In this document: positions 1-7,771 of the stretch, one piece after another | Layout of the letters: the number at the start of each line of letters is the position of its first letter | Numbering within the stretch: position 1 is the first letter of the stretch | Assembly (NCBI GenBank): GCA_964577715.1 | Contig: CAZOAA010000017.1 | Span: 1-34,578, forward strand | Length of the DNA: 34,578 nucleotides | Direction of reading: 5' to 3' | Source: SUP05 sp964577715 | GTDB lineage: Bacteria > Pseudomonadota > Gammaproteobacteria > PS1 > Pseudothioglobaceae | Program-made: the position numbers and the translations under genes | Notes under the pieces: model-generated | Databases searched by the model: none | Seen by the model: only the letters and a program-made list of their open reading frames with translations | What the model was told of the DNA's origin: nothing

Positions 1-405
1 TTTGATCAAGGCTTGGGAGATTTGTATGTGGTGCGTGTGGCGGGCAATGTGCTCGATCAAATGGTTGTAGCTAGTATTGAATACGCAGTGCTTCATTTAG
101 ATGTATCGTTGATTATGGTGATGGGGCATTCGCAATGTGGTGCGGTGGCTGCAACGTGTAATCATGAGCAATTAGAGGGGCATCTGCCTTCTTTGACTTT
201 TGCGCTTAATCCAGCACTCAATCAGGTGAAGAGTCAGCCTGGGGATTTGGTTGAAAATGTCACCTTGGCTAATGTCAATAATGTGGCGAAAGAATTAGGG
301 CAAACCGGTGCGCATTTTCCAGAAATGGTTGAAAAAGGTAAGCTAACTATTGTGCCTGCTTATTATCATATCGGAACAGGCAAAGTGGAGTTGTTAAAGT
401 CATGA
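1..405 (+). CDS. Beta-class carbonic anhydrase, 3' part (5' end outside window)
   Basis: The reading frame is open from the first base, so the gene continues beyond the left edge and only about the last 134 residues are visible. They carry RVAGN and GHSQCGAV, the latter supplying the histidine and second cysteine of the beta-class zinc site; the first Cys/Asp-Arg motif must lie upstream. The enzyme interconverts CO2 and bicarbonate, probably in the cytoplasm, since the visible part has no membrane segment. The C-terminal end YYHIGTGKVELL is typical of the family. The stop codon overlaps the next ATG (ATGA), so the two genes are probably co-translated. In an autotroph it could supply inorganic carbon, which is inference. 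Confidence 0.92.
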   Translation, partial: FDQGLGDLYVVRVAGNVLDQMVVASIEYAVLHLDVSLIMVMGHSQCGAVAATCNHEQLEGHLPSLTFALNPALNQVKSQPGDLVENVTLANVNNVAKELGQTGAHFPEMVEKGKLTIVPAYYHIGTGKVELLKS

Positions 406-1037
406 GTCTTGAGGTAACACAAGAATTGTTAAACAGTTTGTATTGGATATCGCTATTGGCGGTCATTGTTTCTTCAGCATCGGGTGTACTGAAAGCAGGT
501 TTTAGAAAATTTGATTTATTTGGTGTGATTATCATCGCTATTACCACGGGTTTAGGCGGCGGATCTTTAAGAGACATGCTGTTAGATATTAGTGTTTTTT
601 GGATACAAGATCAGGTGTTTTTTGTTGCTTCTTTATTAAGTGCAGTAGCTATTTTTATCGGCGCAAGGTTGATCAAAATTTCACCAAAATTCTTTTTAAT
701 TCCAGATGCAGCAGGTCTAGCAACATTTAGCATGGCTGGTACGATTGTGGCACTAGTATCAGGAGCACCATGGCTAGTGGCTAGCTTTATGGGTGTGGTA
801 ACAGGTACGATGGGCGGTATTTTTAGAGATATGCTGTGCAATGAAACACCAATTGTTTTTAAAAGCCCGCTGTACGCAACAGCTGCATGGCTAGGGTCGT
901 TGTTGTTTATTGTAATGCTAAATTATGGTATTAGTGTTACCGTGTCAGCAATTGTTGCTGGATTTGGAATTTTTATTGTTAGATTGGTGGCAATCCGCCT
1001 TGATTTAGGATTGCCGAAGTTTCAATTAAAAGAGTGA
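402..1037 (+). CDS. UPF0126/TRIC-type membrane channel protein (YicG/YadS family)
   Basis: This 211-residue protein is almost entirely hydrophobic, with about seven predicted membrane segments. It has the two internally repeated signatures of the family: GGGSLRDMLL at about residues 52-61 and GGIFRDML at about 138-145, one in each half. Family members are trimeric cation-channel-like proteins, related to eukaryotic TRIC channels; some annotations call the domain a glycine transporter. The physiological substrate is unknown. The start is set by the ATGA overlap with the carbonic anhydrase gene. That overlap suggests a shared transcript and perhaps a role in ion balance, but this is only a contextual guess. 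Confidence 0.85.
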   Translation: MSLEVTQELLNSLYWISLLAVIVSSASGVLKAGFRKFDLFGVIIIAITTGLGGGSLRDMLLDISVFWIQDQVFFVASLLSAVAIFIGARLIKISPKFFLIPDAAGLATFSMAGTIVALVSGAPWLVASFMGVVTGTMGGIFRDMLCNETPIVFKSPLYATAAWLGSLLFIVMLNYGISVTVSAIVAGFGIFIVRLVAIRLDLGLPKFQLKE

Positions 1038-1044
1038 AGCCTTT

Positions 1045-1998
1045 TTAAAGATCCAGTGCTTCAACCTCTAGTAGCATTTTGTTAATATGCACACCGAGTT
1101 GGGCGTCATAGCCATGCCAGCTTCTATAATCAGCGAGTCGCTTGTCAGCAAAAGGCTTGATTTCGTAATCAGATAAGTCTTCTTCATAACCTTTTTCTAC
1201 CTCTTGTTTGATAGTTACAAGGTAATTTAAATAAGTATCAATAACTTTTTCCTTATCGCCTGAATGACCATGGCCAGGCACATAGGTATCAATATCAAGT
1301 GTTTGTGCATAATTAAGAAGTTTGATGTTGTCAACCATACTTGATGAGCTGTCAAATCTGCCCATTCTGTGATTAAGTGCGTTGTCACCAGTGAAAAGAG
1401 TTTTAGATTCTTTGTGTTCAATCATAATATCTGAGGACGAATGTGATGATGGCACAGGCGAGTGAATAACAAGCGTTTGACCGTCAATTTTTAAGGTGTC
1501 TTTATGATTAATTGAATAACTCGGGATAACTGCAACAGTATTTTTAGCCTTTCCAGCAGTTAGTTCGTTATAGAATTTTACCCATCTTTCGGCTTCACCG
1601 TATTCTGCCTCTCTAATCATGTTCATATGGGCATAAAATTTGGCTTCAGGATATTTATCTTTAATCGCATGATTACCCAACCAATGATCACCATGAACGT
1701 GTGTGTTAATAACAGCAATAACTGGTTTTGATGTAATGGCTTTAACTTCATTCAGAATATGATCACCAACCAGTTTAGAGCTACCTGGGTCGATGAGTAT
1801 GAGGCCGTTGTTACTTTCTATAAAAGCTGGGTTGTTGATAAAGCCATGGTTGTTGATACTCGGTTCATCAAGTGGGCCATGCATAACATAGGTCTGAGCA
1901 TTTAATTTTTCAAATTTAAAATCGCCAACACCTTCAATCACCCAAGCGTGTGTTAATGTTGAAAATGCTAGTATCAATAGTAGTGTTATTTTTTTCAT
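1045..1998 (-). CDS. Secreted metallo-beta-lactamase-fold hydrolase (SoxH-like)
   Basis: The protein has 317 residues. A signal peptide covers about residues 1-18, ending THA. The metal site is complete: THVHGDH with H100, H102, D104 and H105, then H186 (PSSHSSSD), D205 (TGDN) and H243 (PGHGHSG). This is a two-metal MBL-fold hydrolase exported to the periplasm. It resembles the SoxH / quinoprotein-associated metallohydrolase group, whose substrates are poorly known. A second secreted MBL protein is at 19512-20450. The start has GAGAGA a few bases upstream. It converges on the membrane channel gene with only 7 bases between stops. It is probably not a true beta-lactamase. Confidence 0.8.
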   Translation of the reverse strand: MKKITLLLILAFSTLTHAWVIEGVGDFKFEKLNAQTYVMHGPLDEPSINNHGFINNPAFIESNNGLILIDPGSSKLVGDHILNEVKAITSKPVIAVINTHVHGDHWLGNHAIKDKYPEAKFYAHMNMIREAEYGEAERWVKFYNELTAGKAKNTVAVIPSYSINHKDTLKIDGQTLVIHSPVPSSHSSSDIMIEHKESKTLFTGDNALNHRMGRFDSSSSMVDNIKLLNYAQTLDIDTYVPGHGHSGDKEKVIDTYLNYLVTIKQEVEKGYEEDLSDYEIKPFADKRLADYRSWHGYDAQLGVHINKMLLEVEALDL

Positions 1999-2042
1999 AT
2001 TCTCTCACGATATAAAGTATTAAGCCTACATTGTACCTTTGT

Positions 2043-2054
2043 TATAATTTCCTT
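2043..2054 (+). promoter_or_regulatory. Putative -10 element of nudE, leaderless arrangement
   Basis: A perfect TATAAT at 2043-2048 is followed by only six bases (TTCCTT) before the nudE ATG at 2055. Transcription would start at or next to the A of the ATG. There is no Shine-Dalgarno sequence. The -35 region (TTAAGC, 17-base spacer) matches the consensus poorly. Confidence 0.5.
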
Positions 2055-2606
2055 ATGCGTAAAAAACCAACCATCCTAAATATTGAAACGCTTGCTACAA
2101 CACGTGTTTTTAATATTGAGTTATTGGATTTAGAATTCTCGAATGGTGAAACTCGCCAATATGAACGCCTAAAGCCGCCTGGAGAGGGTGCGGTTTTGGT
2201 AATTCCAATGTTGGACGATGACACAGTACTAATGATTTACGAATACTCTGGCGGTACTGATCGCTACGAGCTGGCACTCACTAAAGGCAAAATTGATGCG
2301 GGAGAAAAGCCCCTTGAGGCAGCTAATCGAGAGCTAATGGAAGAGATTGGCTATGGCTCAAATAAGCTAACTTTTGTGAAAACCGTGACATTGGCACCTG
2401 GTTATCAATCCAACATTACTCATATTGTTTTAGCGCAGGATCTTTATGAAGCAAGCGCTGAAGGCGATGAGCCAGAACCGCTTGAAGTTGTTAAATGCAA
2501 ACTCTCGGAGTTGGAAGATTTGGTTTACAACGAAGATTTGACCGAAGCCAGAAGTATCGCTGCACTATACATGGCTAAAGAGATTATTAGAAAACAAAAC
2601 GCGTGA
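2055..2606 (+). CDS. nudE: ADP compounds hydrolase NudE (Nudix)
   Basis: This 183-residue Nudix hydrolase has the Nudix box at about residues 78-100, with G-x5-E and REL-x-EE-x-G in the expected spacing. The opening PTILNIETLATTRVF and the later EGDEPEPL closely resemble Escherichia coli NudE. The family cleaves ADP-ribose, ADP-sugars and NADH to AMP plus a phosphorylated partner. I chose the ATG at 2055: the 8 codons upstream are not NudE-like, and the -10 element at 2043-2048 would lie inside a longer gene. The stop overlaps the GTG start of aat (GTGA), so nudE is translationally linked to aat. Confidence 0.92.
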   Translation: MRKKPTILNIETLATTRVFNIELLDLEFSNGETRQYERLKPPGEGAVLVIPMLDDDTVLMIYEYSGGTDRYELALTKGKIDAGEKPLEAANRELMEEIGYGSNKLTFVKTVTLAPGYQSNITHIVLAQDLYEASAEGDEPEPLEVVKCKLSELEDLVYNEDLTEARSIAALYMAKEIIRKQNA

Positions 2607-3262
2607 TTAATATCCCAGAAGAATTTATTCTTCACTCAAGTGATACACCTTTTCCAAATATTGATTTAGCACTTGAAGAGCCGAATGGATTGATTGCCAT
2701 TGGCGGAGAGTTGTCCACTGAGCGTTTGCTAGACGCCTACCAAAGAGGAATTTTCCCTTGGTATAGTGAAGGAGAACCAGTACTTTGGTATAGCCCAAAC
2801 CCTAGAATGGTGATTACCAAAGACAAACTCCATATTTCAAAAAGTTTGGCCAAAACACTCAAAAGCAAGCAATTTGAAGTGCGTATAGATACTGATTTTG
2901 ATCGGGTTATTAATCAGTGTCGAACCATTAAGCGTAAGGATCAGAACAGCACTTGGATTGATAATGACATGGTTGCTGCCTATACAGAGCTGCACCGACA
3001 GGGTTATGCACACTCAATTGAAGTTTATAAGGATAATCAGTTAGTCGGTGGGCTTTATGGCGTGGCTATGGGTAAGGTGTTTTTTGGTGAATCGATGTTT
3101 TCTTGTCAGAGTGACGCATCCAAAGTAGCTTTTGTTCATTTGTTAAAAAATACCGACTATCAGTTAGTCGATTGCCAAGTGGAAAACCCACACTTGAAAA
3201 GCTTGGGTGCCTTTAATATTAAGCGTTCTGCGTTCACACAACAACTAAAAGAATTGCTGTAA
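2603..3262 (+). CDS. aat: Leucyl/phenylalanyl-tRNA--protein transferase
   Basis: This 219-residue protein has the family signatures: FPNIDLAL near the N-terminus, GLIAIGGELS, AYQRGIFPWY, WYSPNPRMVI and, later, GGLYGVAMGKVFFGESMFS. The enzyme transfers Leu or Phe from tRNA to the N-terminus of proteins bearing Arg or Lys, marking them for ClpAP through ClpS (N-degron pathway). It is cytoplasmic. Start is GTG, overlapping the nudE stop. Length and motif order are normal, so it appears intact. No clpA or clpS is in the window. Confidence 0.95.
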   Translation: MINIPEEFILHSSDTPFPNIDLALEEPNGLIAIGGELSTERLLDAYQRGIFPWYSEGEPVLWYSPNPRMVITKDKLHISKSLAKTLKSKQFEVRIDTDFDRVINQCRTIKRKDQNSTWIDNDMVAAYTELHRQGYAHSIEVYKDNQLVGGLYGVAMGKVFFGESMFSCQSDASKVAFVHLLKNTDYQLVDCQVENPHLKSLGAFNIKRSAFTQQLKELL

Positions 3263-3298
3263 AATAAAGATTAATTTAACACAATACTATCATAAGAT

Positions 3299-3433
3299 AT
3301 GGGTACAACAATTAAATTGGCTGCATTAGGATTGATCGTTATCGGTTTATCTGCTTGTGGAAAAATGGGCGAATTAGAGCCGGTTAAATCTGAAAAGGTT
3401 GCATCAGCTTACACTGCAATTTACCACGTTTAA
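3299..3433 (+). CDS. lptM: Small LptM (YifL)-like lipoprotein
   Basis: This 44-residue gene lies between aat and lysA. It starts at ATG 3299. A hydrophobic stretch (residues 5-17) ends in a lipobox, LSAC at 17-20, followed by GKMGELEPV. This matches the CG-x-x-G-x-L-x-x-P start of mature LptM/YifL lipoproteins. The position directly before lysA is also where gammaproteobacteria commonly carry this gene. LptM is an outer-membrane lipoprotein reported to help LptD mature with correct disulfides during LPS-transporter assembly. The stop is 6 bases before the lysA start. No strong ribosome-binding site is seen. The identification rests on the lipobox, the short mature motif and position, not on overall similarity. 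Confidence 0.75.
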   Translation: MGTTIKLAALGLIVIGLSACGKMGELEPVKSEKVASAYTAIYHV

Positions 3434-3439
3434 TTCTCG

Positions 3440-4681
3440 TTGAGTTTTTCATACCAAAACCAAACCTTACATGCTGAGTCTGTTGCAATAACAGACTTGA
3501 TGGCAGCTTATGGCTCGCCACTTTATGTGTATTCACGCACGGATATTGAAAATAATTACCGTGAGTTTAATGATGTTTTTGGTAATCATCCGCACTTGGT
3601 TTGCTATGCGGTAAAAGCTAATTCAAACTTGGCAGTGCTTAATGTGCTGGCCAAAATTGGTGCGGGTTTTGATATTGTATCTGAGGGTGAGTTAGAGCGA
3701 GTACTAGCAGCAGGAGCTCAGGCAAATCGCTGTGTATTTTCAGGGGTGGCTAAAACCCAGCAAGAGATTTCTCGCGCATTAGAGGCAGGCGTTCGTTGCT
3801 TTAATGTTGAGTCGGCTGCAGAGCTTGACAGAATAGAAGCAGTAGCGCGTTCGTTAGATATGCAAGCACCCGTCTCGATTCGTGTTAATCCAAATGTTGA
3901 TGCTAAAACACATCCGTATATTTCTACTGGACTTAAAGAAAATAAATTTGGTGTTGATATTGATGATGCACTTAGCTTGTACCAACGCGCACATCAGTCT
4001 GAATATTTGAATGTAGAGGGTATAGATTGTCATATTGGTTCACAGATTACAGAAATATCTCCATTTTTGGATGCGTTAGACAAGGTATTAGAGTTGCTTG
4101 ATCAGTTAAATAATCAAGGCATTGCAATCAATCATTTAGATTTAGGCGGTGGCGTTGGTATTGTTTATGACGATGAACAAACGGTTGACATACAAGCTTA
4201 TATTGATGCAATTGTTAAAAAAGTAGGTGGCATTGAGGTGATTTTAGAGCCGGGAAGAGCGATTGTGGGTAATGCAGGCGCATTTATTACTAAAGTTGAA
4301 TTTTTAAAGCAAAATTCTGATCATTCATTTGCCATTGTTGATGGTGCAATGAATGATCTTTTGCGCCCAAGTTTTTATAATGCTTATCATCAGGTGCTAC
4401 CTATTAATGAAAATGCTAGTGGCACTCAGGCAAGCTGGGATTTGGTTGGGCCAATTTGTGAAACGGGAGACTTTTTGGCTAAAGGCAGAGATTTATCTTT
4501 ATCGCAAGGCGATTATTTGGCATTGATGTCAGCCGGCGCGTATGGATTTACCATGAGTTCGAATTACAATTCTCGTCCACGTGTGGCTGAGGTAATGGTG
4601 AGTGGTGATCAACATAACTTGGTACGTGAGCGTGAAACTATTAATGATCTTTTTGATAAAGAGAGTATTGTTAATGACTAA
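3440..4681 (+). CDS. lysA: Diaminopimelate decarboxylase
   Basis: A 413-residue PLP enzyme of the alanine-racemase-like fold. It makes L-lysine from meso-diaminopimelate, the last step of lysine synthesis. Visible sites: the PLP lysine in CYAVKANSN (K59), GGGVGI for phosphate binding, EPGRAIVGNAG, and the CETGDFLAKGR segment whose cysteine acts in catalysis. The start is a TTG at 3440: the N-terminal sequence FSYQNQTLHAESV aligns with the family only if this codon is used, and the next Met is about 20 codons inside. The gene overlaps yhbY by 8 bases. The DapF gene that often follows lysA is absent here. Confidence 0.94.
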   Translation: MSFSYQNQTLHAESVAITDLMAAYGSPLYVYSRTDIENNYREFNDVFGNHPHLVCYAVKANSNLAVLNVLAKIGAGFDIVSEGELERVLAAGAQANRCVFSGVAKTQQEISRALEAGVRCFNVESAAELDRIEAVARSLDMQAPVSIRVNPNVDAKTHPYISTGLKENKFGVDIDDALSLYQRAHQSEYLNVEGIDCHIGSQITEISPFLDALDKVLELLDQLNNQGIAINHLDLGGGVGIVYDDEQTVDIQAYIDAIVKKVGGIEVILEPGRAIVGNAGAFITKVEFLKQNSDHSFAIVDGAMNDLLRPSFYNAYHQVLPINENASGTQASWDLVGPICETGDFLAKGRDLSLSQGDYLALMSAGAYGFTMSSNYNSRPRVAEVMVSGDQHNLVRERETINDLFDKESIVND

Positions 4682-4976
4682 ACTAACTAACAATCAAAAG
4701 AAATTTTTAAGATCGATAGGTCATTCGCTTAAGCCAGTAGTGATGGTTGGTCAGCACGGTTTAAGTGATGCAGTGCTAGCAGAAATCGAATCTAGTATGG
4801 GTAAACACGAGCTACTTAAGATAAAAATTCGCACAGAAAGTAAAGACGAAAAACAACAGATGGTCGATAAAATCCTAGACTTTTCAAAGTCTCATCTGGT
4901 GCAAGTGATTGGCAATGTGGTGGTTATTTATCGAGCTTTTGATGAAGAGCCTCAAATCATTCTTCCGAGAAAATAA
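4674..4976 (+). CDS. yhbY: YhbY-family CRM-domain RNA-binding protein
   Basis: This 100-residue protein consists of one CRM (chloroplast RNA splicing and ribosome maturation) domain: LTNNQKKFLRSIGHSLKPVV at the start, then VGQHGLSDAVLAEI, KHELLKIKI and GNVVVIYR. Family members associate with pre-50S ribosomal particles. The start chosen is ATG 4674, 8 bases inside lysA; a longer frame reaching back to 4602 only reads out-of-frame lysA sequence. The classical yhbY neighbours greA and rrmJ-ftsH are not here. Instead it sits between lysA and lpxB with small gaps, so it is probably expressed with them. Confidence 0.9.
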   Translation: MTKLTNNQKKFLRSIGHSLKPVVMVGQHGLSDAVLAEIESSMGKHELLKIKIRTESKDEKQQMVDKILDFSKSHLVQVIGNVVVIYRAFDEEPQIILPRK

Positions 4977-4982
4977 AATCTC

Positions 4983-6071
4983 ATGACCAAGATTGCAATT
5001 AGCGCTGCAGAAACTTCGGGCGACCTAATTGGATCGAAGCTTGTTCAATCTTTAAAAAAACAAGATCCAGCACTTCAAATTGAAGGAATGTGTGGCGAAA
5101 AAATGCATGATGCAGGTTGTGTTAAGCATTGGGATATGCGCCTTGTTAATGTCATGGGTTTTAGTGAAGTATTAAAAAAACTACCTTCACTGATTAAACT
5201 AAGAAATACAATAGTGCGCTATTTTTTTACCAATAAACCTGATGTGTTTATTGGCGTTGATGCGCCAGATTTTAATTTTGTCATTGAGAAAAAACTAAAA
5301 GATAAAGGAATAAAGACCATACATTTTGTTTCTCCTTCTGTGTGGGCTTGGCGTCAATCACGTGTTAAGAAGATAAAGCGTTCAACAGATTTAGTGTTGT
5401 GCCTGTTTCCTTTTGAGGTTGATTTTTATAAAAACAATAATCAAAGAGCGGTATTTGTAGGACATCCTTTGGCTGAAAGTTTAAGCCCTAGAAAGTATCA
5501 AACAACAGGTAAAAATATTCTTTTGATGCCAGGATCTAGAGAGGGAGAAGTAAAAAGGCTACTACCTGAAATGCTTTTAGCAGTACAAATGATGGCCGAG
5601 AAAGATCCAGATTTAGTTTTTCATCTGGCTTTAGCCAATGATGCGTTACTTGAATGGGTGAAGCAACAAACACGAGATATAAGTATTAGCATCTCTATAG
5701 GGGATGCGCACCAACGTATGGAACAAGCTGATTTAGTGTTGGTTGCCTCTGGCACAGCCACACTTGAGTTAGCCTTGGTTGGCGTGCCTATGGTTGTCAT
5801 TTACAAATTATCAGCCTTTAGTTATTTTATTGCTTCTCGTTTGGTAAAAAGTGAATATGTGTCGTTGCCTAATGTTATTGCTAAGAAAACCCTAGTGCCA
5901 GAACTGATTCAAGATGAAGCTAATGGTGAAAATATTGCCCAACATGTGATGGAGATACTATCAAGCGACAACAAGTCTTTAGTTAAGGAATTTAACGCCA
6001 TTCATGCTCAATTAAAACACAATGCTGCTGATGAGTCAGCAAAAGCAATTATTGAATTTATCAATGAATAG
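4983..6071 (+). CDS. lpxB: Lipid-A-disaccharide synthase
   Basis: A 362-residue GT19 glycosyltransferase that joins UDP-2,3-diacylglucosamine to lipid X to form the lipid A disaccharide at the inner face of the cytoplasmic membrane. Signatures: AAETSGDLIG at the N-terminus, GVDAPDFNF, HFVSPSVWAWRQ, FVGHPLAE, LLMPGSREGE and, near the C-terminus, ASGTATLEL. All are in normal order and length. lpxB usually follows lpxA or lies near lpxD/fabZ; that cluster is not in this window. It begins 6 bases after yhbY and overlaps nadC by 8 bases. Its presence shows the organism makes lipid A. Confidence 0.95.
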   Translation: MTKIAISAAETSGDLIGSKLVQSLKKQDPALQIEGMCGEKMHDAGCVKHWDMRLVNVMGFSEVLKKLPSLIKLRNTIVRYFFTNKPDVFIGVDAPDFNFVIEKKLKDKGIKTIHFVSPSVWAWRQSRVKKIKRSTDLVLCLFPFEVDFYKNNNQRAVFVGHPLAESLSPRKYQTTGKNILLMPGSREGEVKRLLPEMLLAVQMMAEKDPDLVFHLALANDALLEWVKQQTRDISISISIGDAHQRMEQADLVLVASGTATLELALVGVPMVVIYKLSAFSYFIASRLVKSEYVSLPNVIAKKTLVPELIQDEANGENIAQHVMEILSSDNKSLVKEFNAIHAQLKHNAADESAKAIIEFINE

Positions 6072-6888
6072 CCATCTCTCTCAAATTGTTAATTTAGCAT
6101 TGGAAGAAGACATAGGTACTGGCGATGTTTCTGCTAGTCTACTGCCTAATGATATTGTAGATGCAAGTATTATTTCAAGAGAGGATGCAATTGTATGTGG
6201 TGTTGAATATGCACAGTACGCTTTTTTATCAGTCGATAACTCTATAGAAATAGTTTGGCAAGTTAATGATGGTGATCGTATTGATGAGAATCAAGTATTA
6301 TGTTTGCTAAAAGGGCCGGCACAATCAATAGTAACTGCCGAGCGAGTGGCGCTTAATTTTTTGCAAACATTGAGCGCTACCGCCTCTCAGACGAGGCATT
6401 TAGTGGATAAAATTTCTCATACACAGACGCAATTATTAGATACTAGAAAAACTATTCCCGCTCTACGTTTGGCTCAAAAATATGCTGTTAAATGTGGTGG
6501 CGGTACTAATCATCGATTAGGGCTTTATGATTGTGTCATGATTAAGGAGAACCATATTTTAGCAATGGGCTCTATTGAATCGGCTATTGAGTCGGCAAAA
6601 AATCGTTATCCAGATTTAGATTTGATTGTTGAGGTGGAAAATTTAGAACAATTAAGTGACGTATTAGCACTCGATGGAATTAAACGAATTTTGTGCGATA
6701 ATTTTTCAATTAAGATGCTTGATGATGCGGTGAGTATGGCTCAAAATAAAATTCCTCTGGAAGCAAGTGGTAATATCAGCGAAGAAAATATTATTCAGGT
6801 TGCGCAAACAGGGGTTGATTATATTTCTACAGGTAGTATCACTAAACATATTCAGGCGGTTGATTTTTCCCTAAGAATTAACGCTTAG
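6064..6888 (+). CDS. nadC: Nicotinate-nucleotide pyrophosphorylase (quinolinate phosphoribosyltransferase)
   Basis: A 274-residue enzyme that converts quinolinate and PRPP to nicotinate mononucleotide, CO2 and PPi in de novo NAD synthesis. Signatures: LALEEDIGTGDVSAS near the N-terminus, ERVALNFLQTLSA, LDTRKTIPALRLAQKYAVKCGGG, HRLGLYD, MIKENH and ASGNISEEN. The start is ATG 6064, overlapping the lpxB stop by 8 bases; upstream in-frame codons are out-of-frame lpxB. It converges on cysQ, and the two stop regions overlap by 11 bases. It appears intact and is the last gene of the rightward run starting at nudE. Confidence 0.95.
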   Translation: MNSHLSQIVNLALEEDIGTGDVSASLLPNDIVDASIISREDAIVCGVEYAQYAFLSVDNSIEIVWQVNDGDRIDENQVLCLLKGPAQSIVTAERVALNFLQTLSATASQTRHLVDKISHTQTQLLDTRKTIPALRLAQKYAVKCGGGTNHRLGLYDCVMIKENHILAMGSIESAIESAKNRYPDLDLIVEVENLEQLSDVLALDGIKRILCDNFSIKMLDDAVSMAQNKIPLEASGNISEENIIQVAQTGVDYISTGSITKHIQAVDFSLRINA

Positions 6889-7642
6889 CACCTGAGGCAA
6901 AAAATACCGGGCTGGTTAAATCATCTTTGGTATTGTAGCGTAGTGGCATGCCATTTTCATCTAAGACTTGCCCACCTGCACCTTCTAAAATACAAACACC
7001 GGCTGCAGTATCCCACTCTGAACAAGGGCCAAATCTTGGGTAGTAATCATAATCTCCCTGTGCAATTGAACAGAACTTTAAAGCACTGCCCATCTGACTT
7101 AATTCGTATTTTTCTTGTTCTTTTAAATGTTCCTTTAAGCGTTTGTTATGAGATGAATGGTGTCCAACCACTACTCTGAGTGTGCTATTTGTCTTGCTAG
7201 TTTTCAAGGTTTTTTTAATTCCATTTTGTAGCTTAAAAGTGTTAGAACCTTTTGTTGCGTAGTAATGTGTTTTATCAATTGGTGCATAAACCATGCCGAA
7301 TATTGGGGCATGGTCTTTTATATAAGCAATACAAATGCAAAATTCGCCAGTATGATCTAGAAAATCACGCGTGCCATCAAGTGGGTCAATTAGCCAATAT
7401 TCCCGCCATTTTGAGCGCTCATTAAATGAGATGGCATCAGACTCTTCTGAGAGAATTGGAATATTAGGCGTGAGTTTTTCTAAGCCATCGACAATAAGTT
7501 GGTGCGCTGTTTGGTCGGCAATTGTGAGTGGCGTTTCATCAGACTTAACCTCAACACTCATATCACTTCTGTAAAAAGATATAATGCGCTCGCCCACTTC
7601 GGTGGTGAGTTTGATTAAAGGCGGTATGAGTGAGTCGAACAT
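6878..7642 (-). CDS. cysQ: 3'(2'),5'-bisphosphate nucleotidase CysQ (inositol-monophosphatase family)
   Basis: A 254-residue Mg-dependent, Li-sensitive phosphatase. Metal ligands are visible: E in ILSEES, the D-x-LDGT motif in WLIDPLDGTRDF, and the distal D in CSEWDTAAG. CysQ recycles 3'-phosphoadenosine 5'-phosphate left by sulfate assimilation and could also act on related nucleotides. I chose ATG 7642, because MFDSLIPPLIKL aligns with the CysQ N-terminus; ATG 7654, four codons earlier, is also possible. Both lie in or at the edge of a strong hairpin (7644-7676). The gene follows tRNA-Ile2 and rpoD in the same direction. Confidence 0.88.
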   Translation of the reverse strand: MFDSLIPPLIKLTTEVGERIISFYRSDMSVEVKSDETPLTIADQTAHQLIVDGLEKLTPNIPILSEESDAISFNERSKWREYWLIDPLDGTRDFLDHTGEFCICIAYIKDHAPIFGMVYAPIDKTHYYATKGSNTFKLQNGIKKTLKTSKTNSTLRVVVGHHSSHNKRLKEHLKEQEKYELSQMGSALKFCSIAQGDYDYYPRFGPCSEWDTAAGVCILEGAGGQVLDENGMPLRYNTKDDLTSPVFFASGAKR

Positions 7643-7643
7643 G

Positions 7644-7676
7644 AGTATTATCATACCACTTGGTATGGATAATACT
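7644..7676 (-). promoter_or_regulatory. Near-perfect hairpin between tRNA-Ile2 and the cysQ start
   Basis: Two arms, 7644-7658 and 7661-7676, are complementary over 15 base pairs with a single bulged base and a very short loop (ACCA-CT-TGGT centre). On the transcribed strand it starts 8 bases after the tRNA CCA end and stops one base before the cysQ ATG. No T-run follows, so it is not a standard intrinsic terminator. It could stop 3' exonucleases, guide tRNA processing, block ribosome access to cysQ, or be an operator. Confidence 0.6.
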
Positions 7677-7684
7677 ATTGAAAG

Positions 7685-7761
7685 TGGTGGGCCTACTTGG
7701 ACTTGAACCAAGGACCAATCGATTATGAGTCGACTGCTCTAACCAACTGAGCTATAGGCCC
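7685..7761 (-). tRNA. ileX: tRNA-Ile2 (anticodon CAU, lysidine-modified)
   Basis: A complete 77-base cloverleaf on the minus strand. It has a 7-bp acceptor stem (GGGCCTA/TAGGCCC), D stem GCTC/GAGC, anticodon stem GTCGA/TCGAT around loop CTCATAA, T stem CTTGG/CCAAG, and an encoded CCA. The anticodon is CAT. I assign Ile2 rather than elongator Met because CGACTCATAATCG and TTCAAGTCCA match E. coli tRNA-Ile2. Reading AUA needs TilS, encoded at 22934-24109. It begins 10 bases after the rpoD stop, so it is probably cut from the rpoD transcript. Confidence 0.9.
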
Positions 7762-7771
7762 TAAAGGGGTT

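Noticed and set aside
4602..4673. Possible 24-residue N-terminal extension of YhbY
   Set aside because: It reads lysA in another frame and looks nothing like the family; ATG 4674 gives the normal CRM-domain length.
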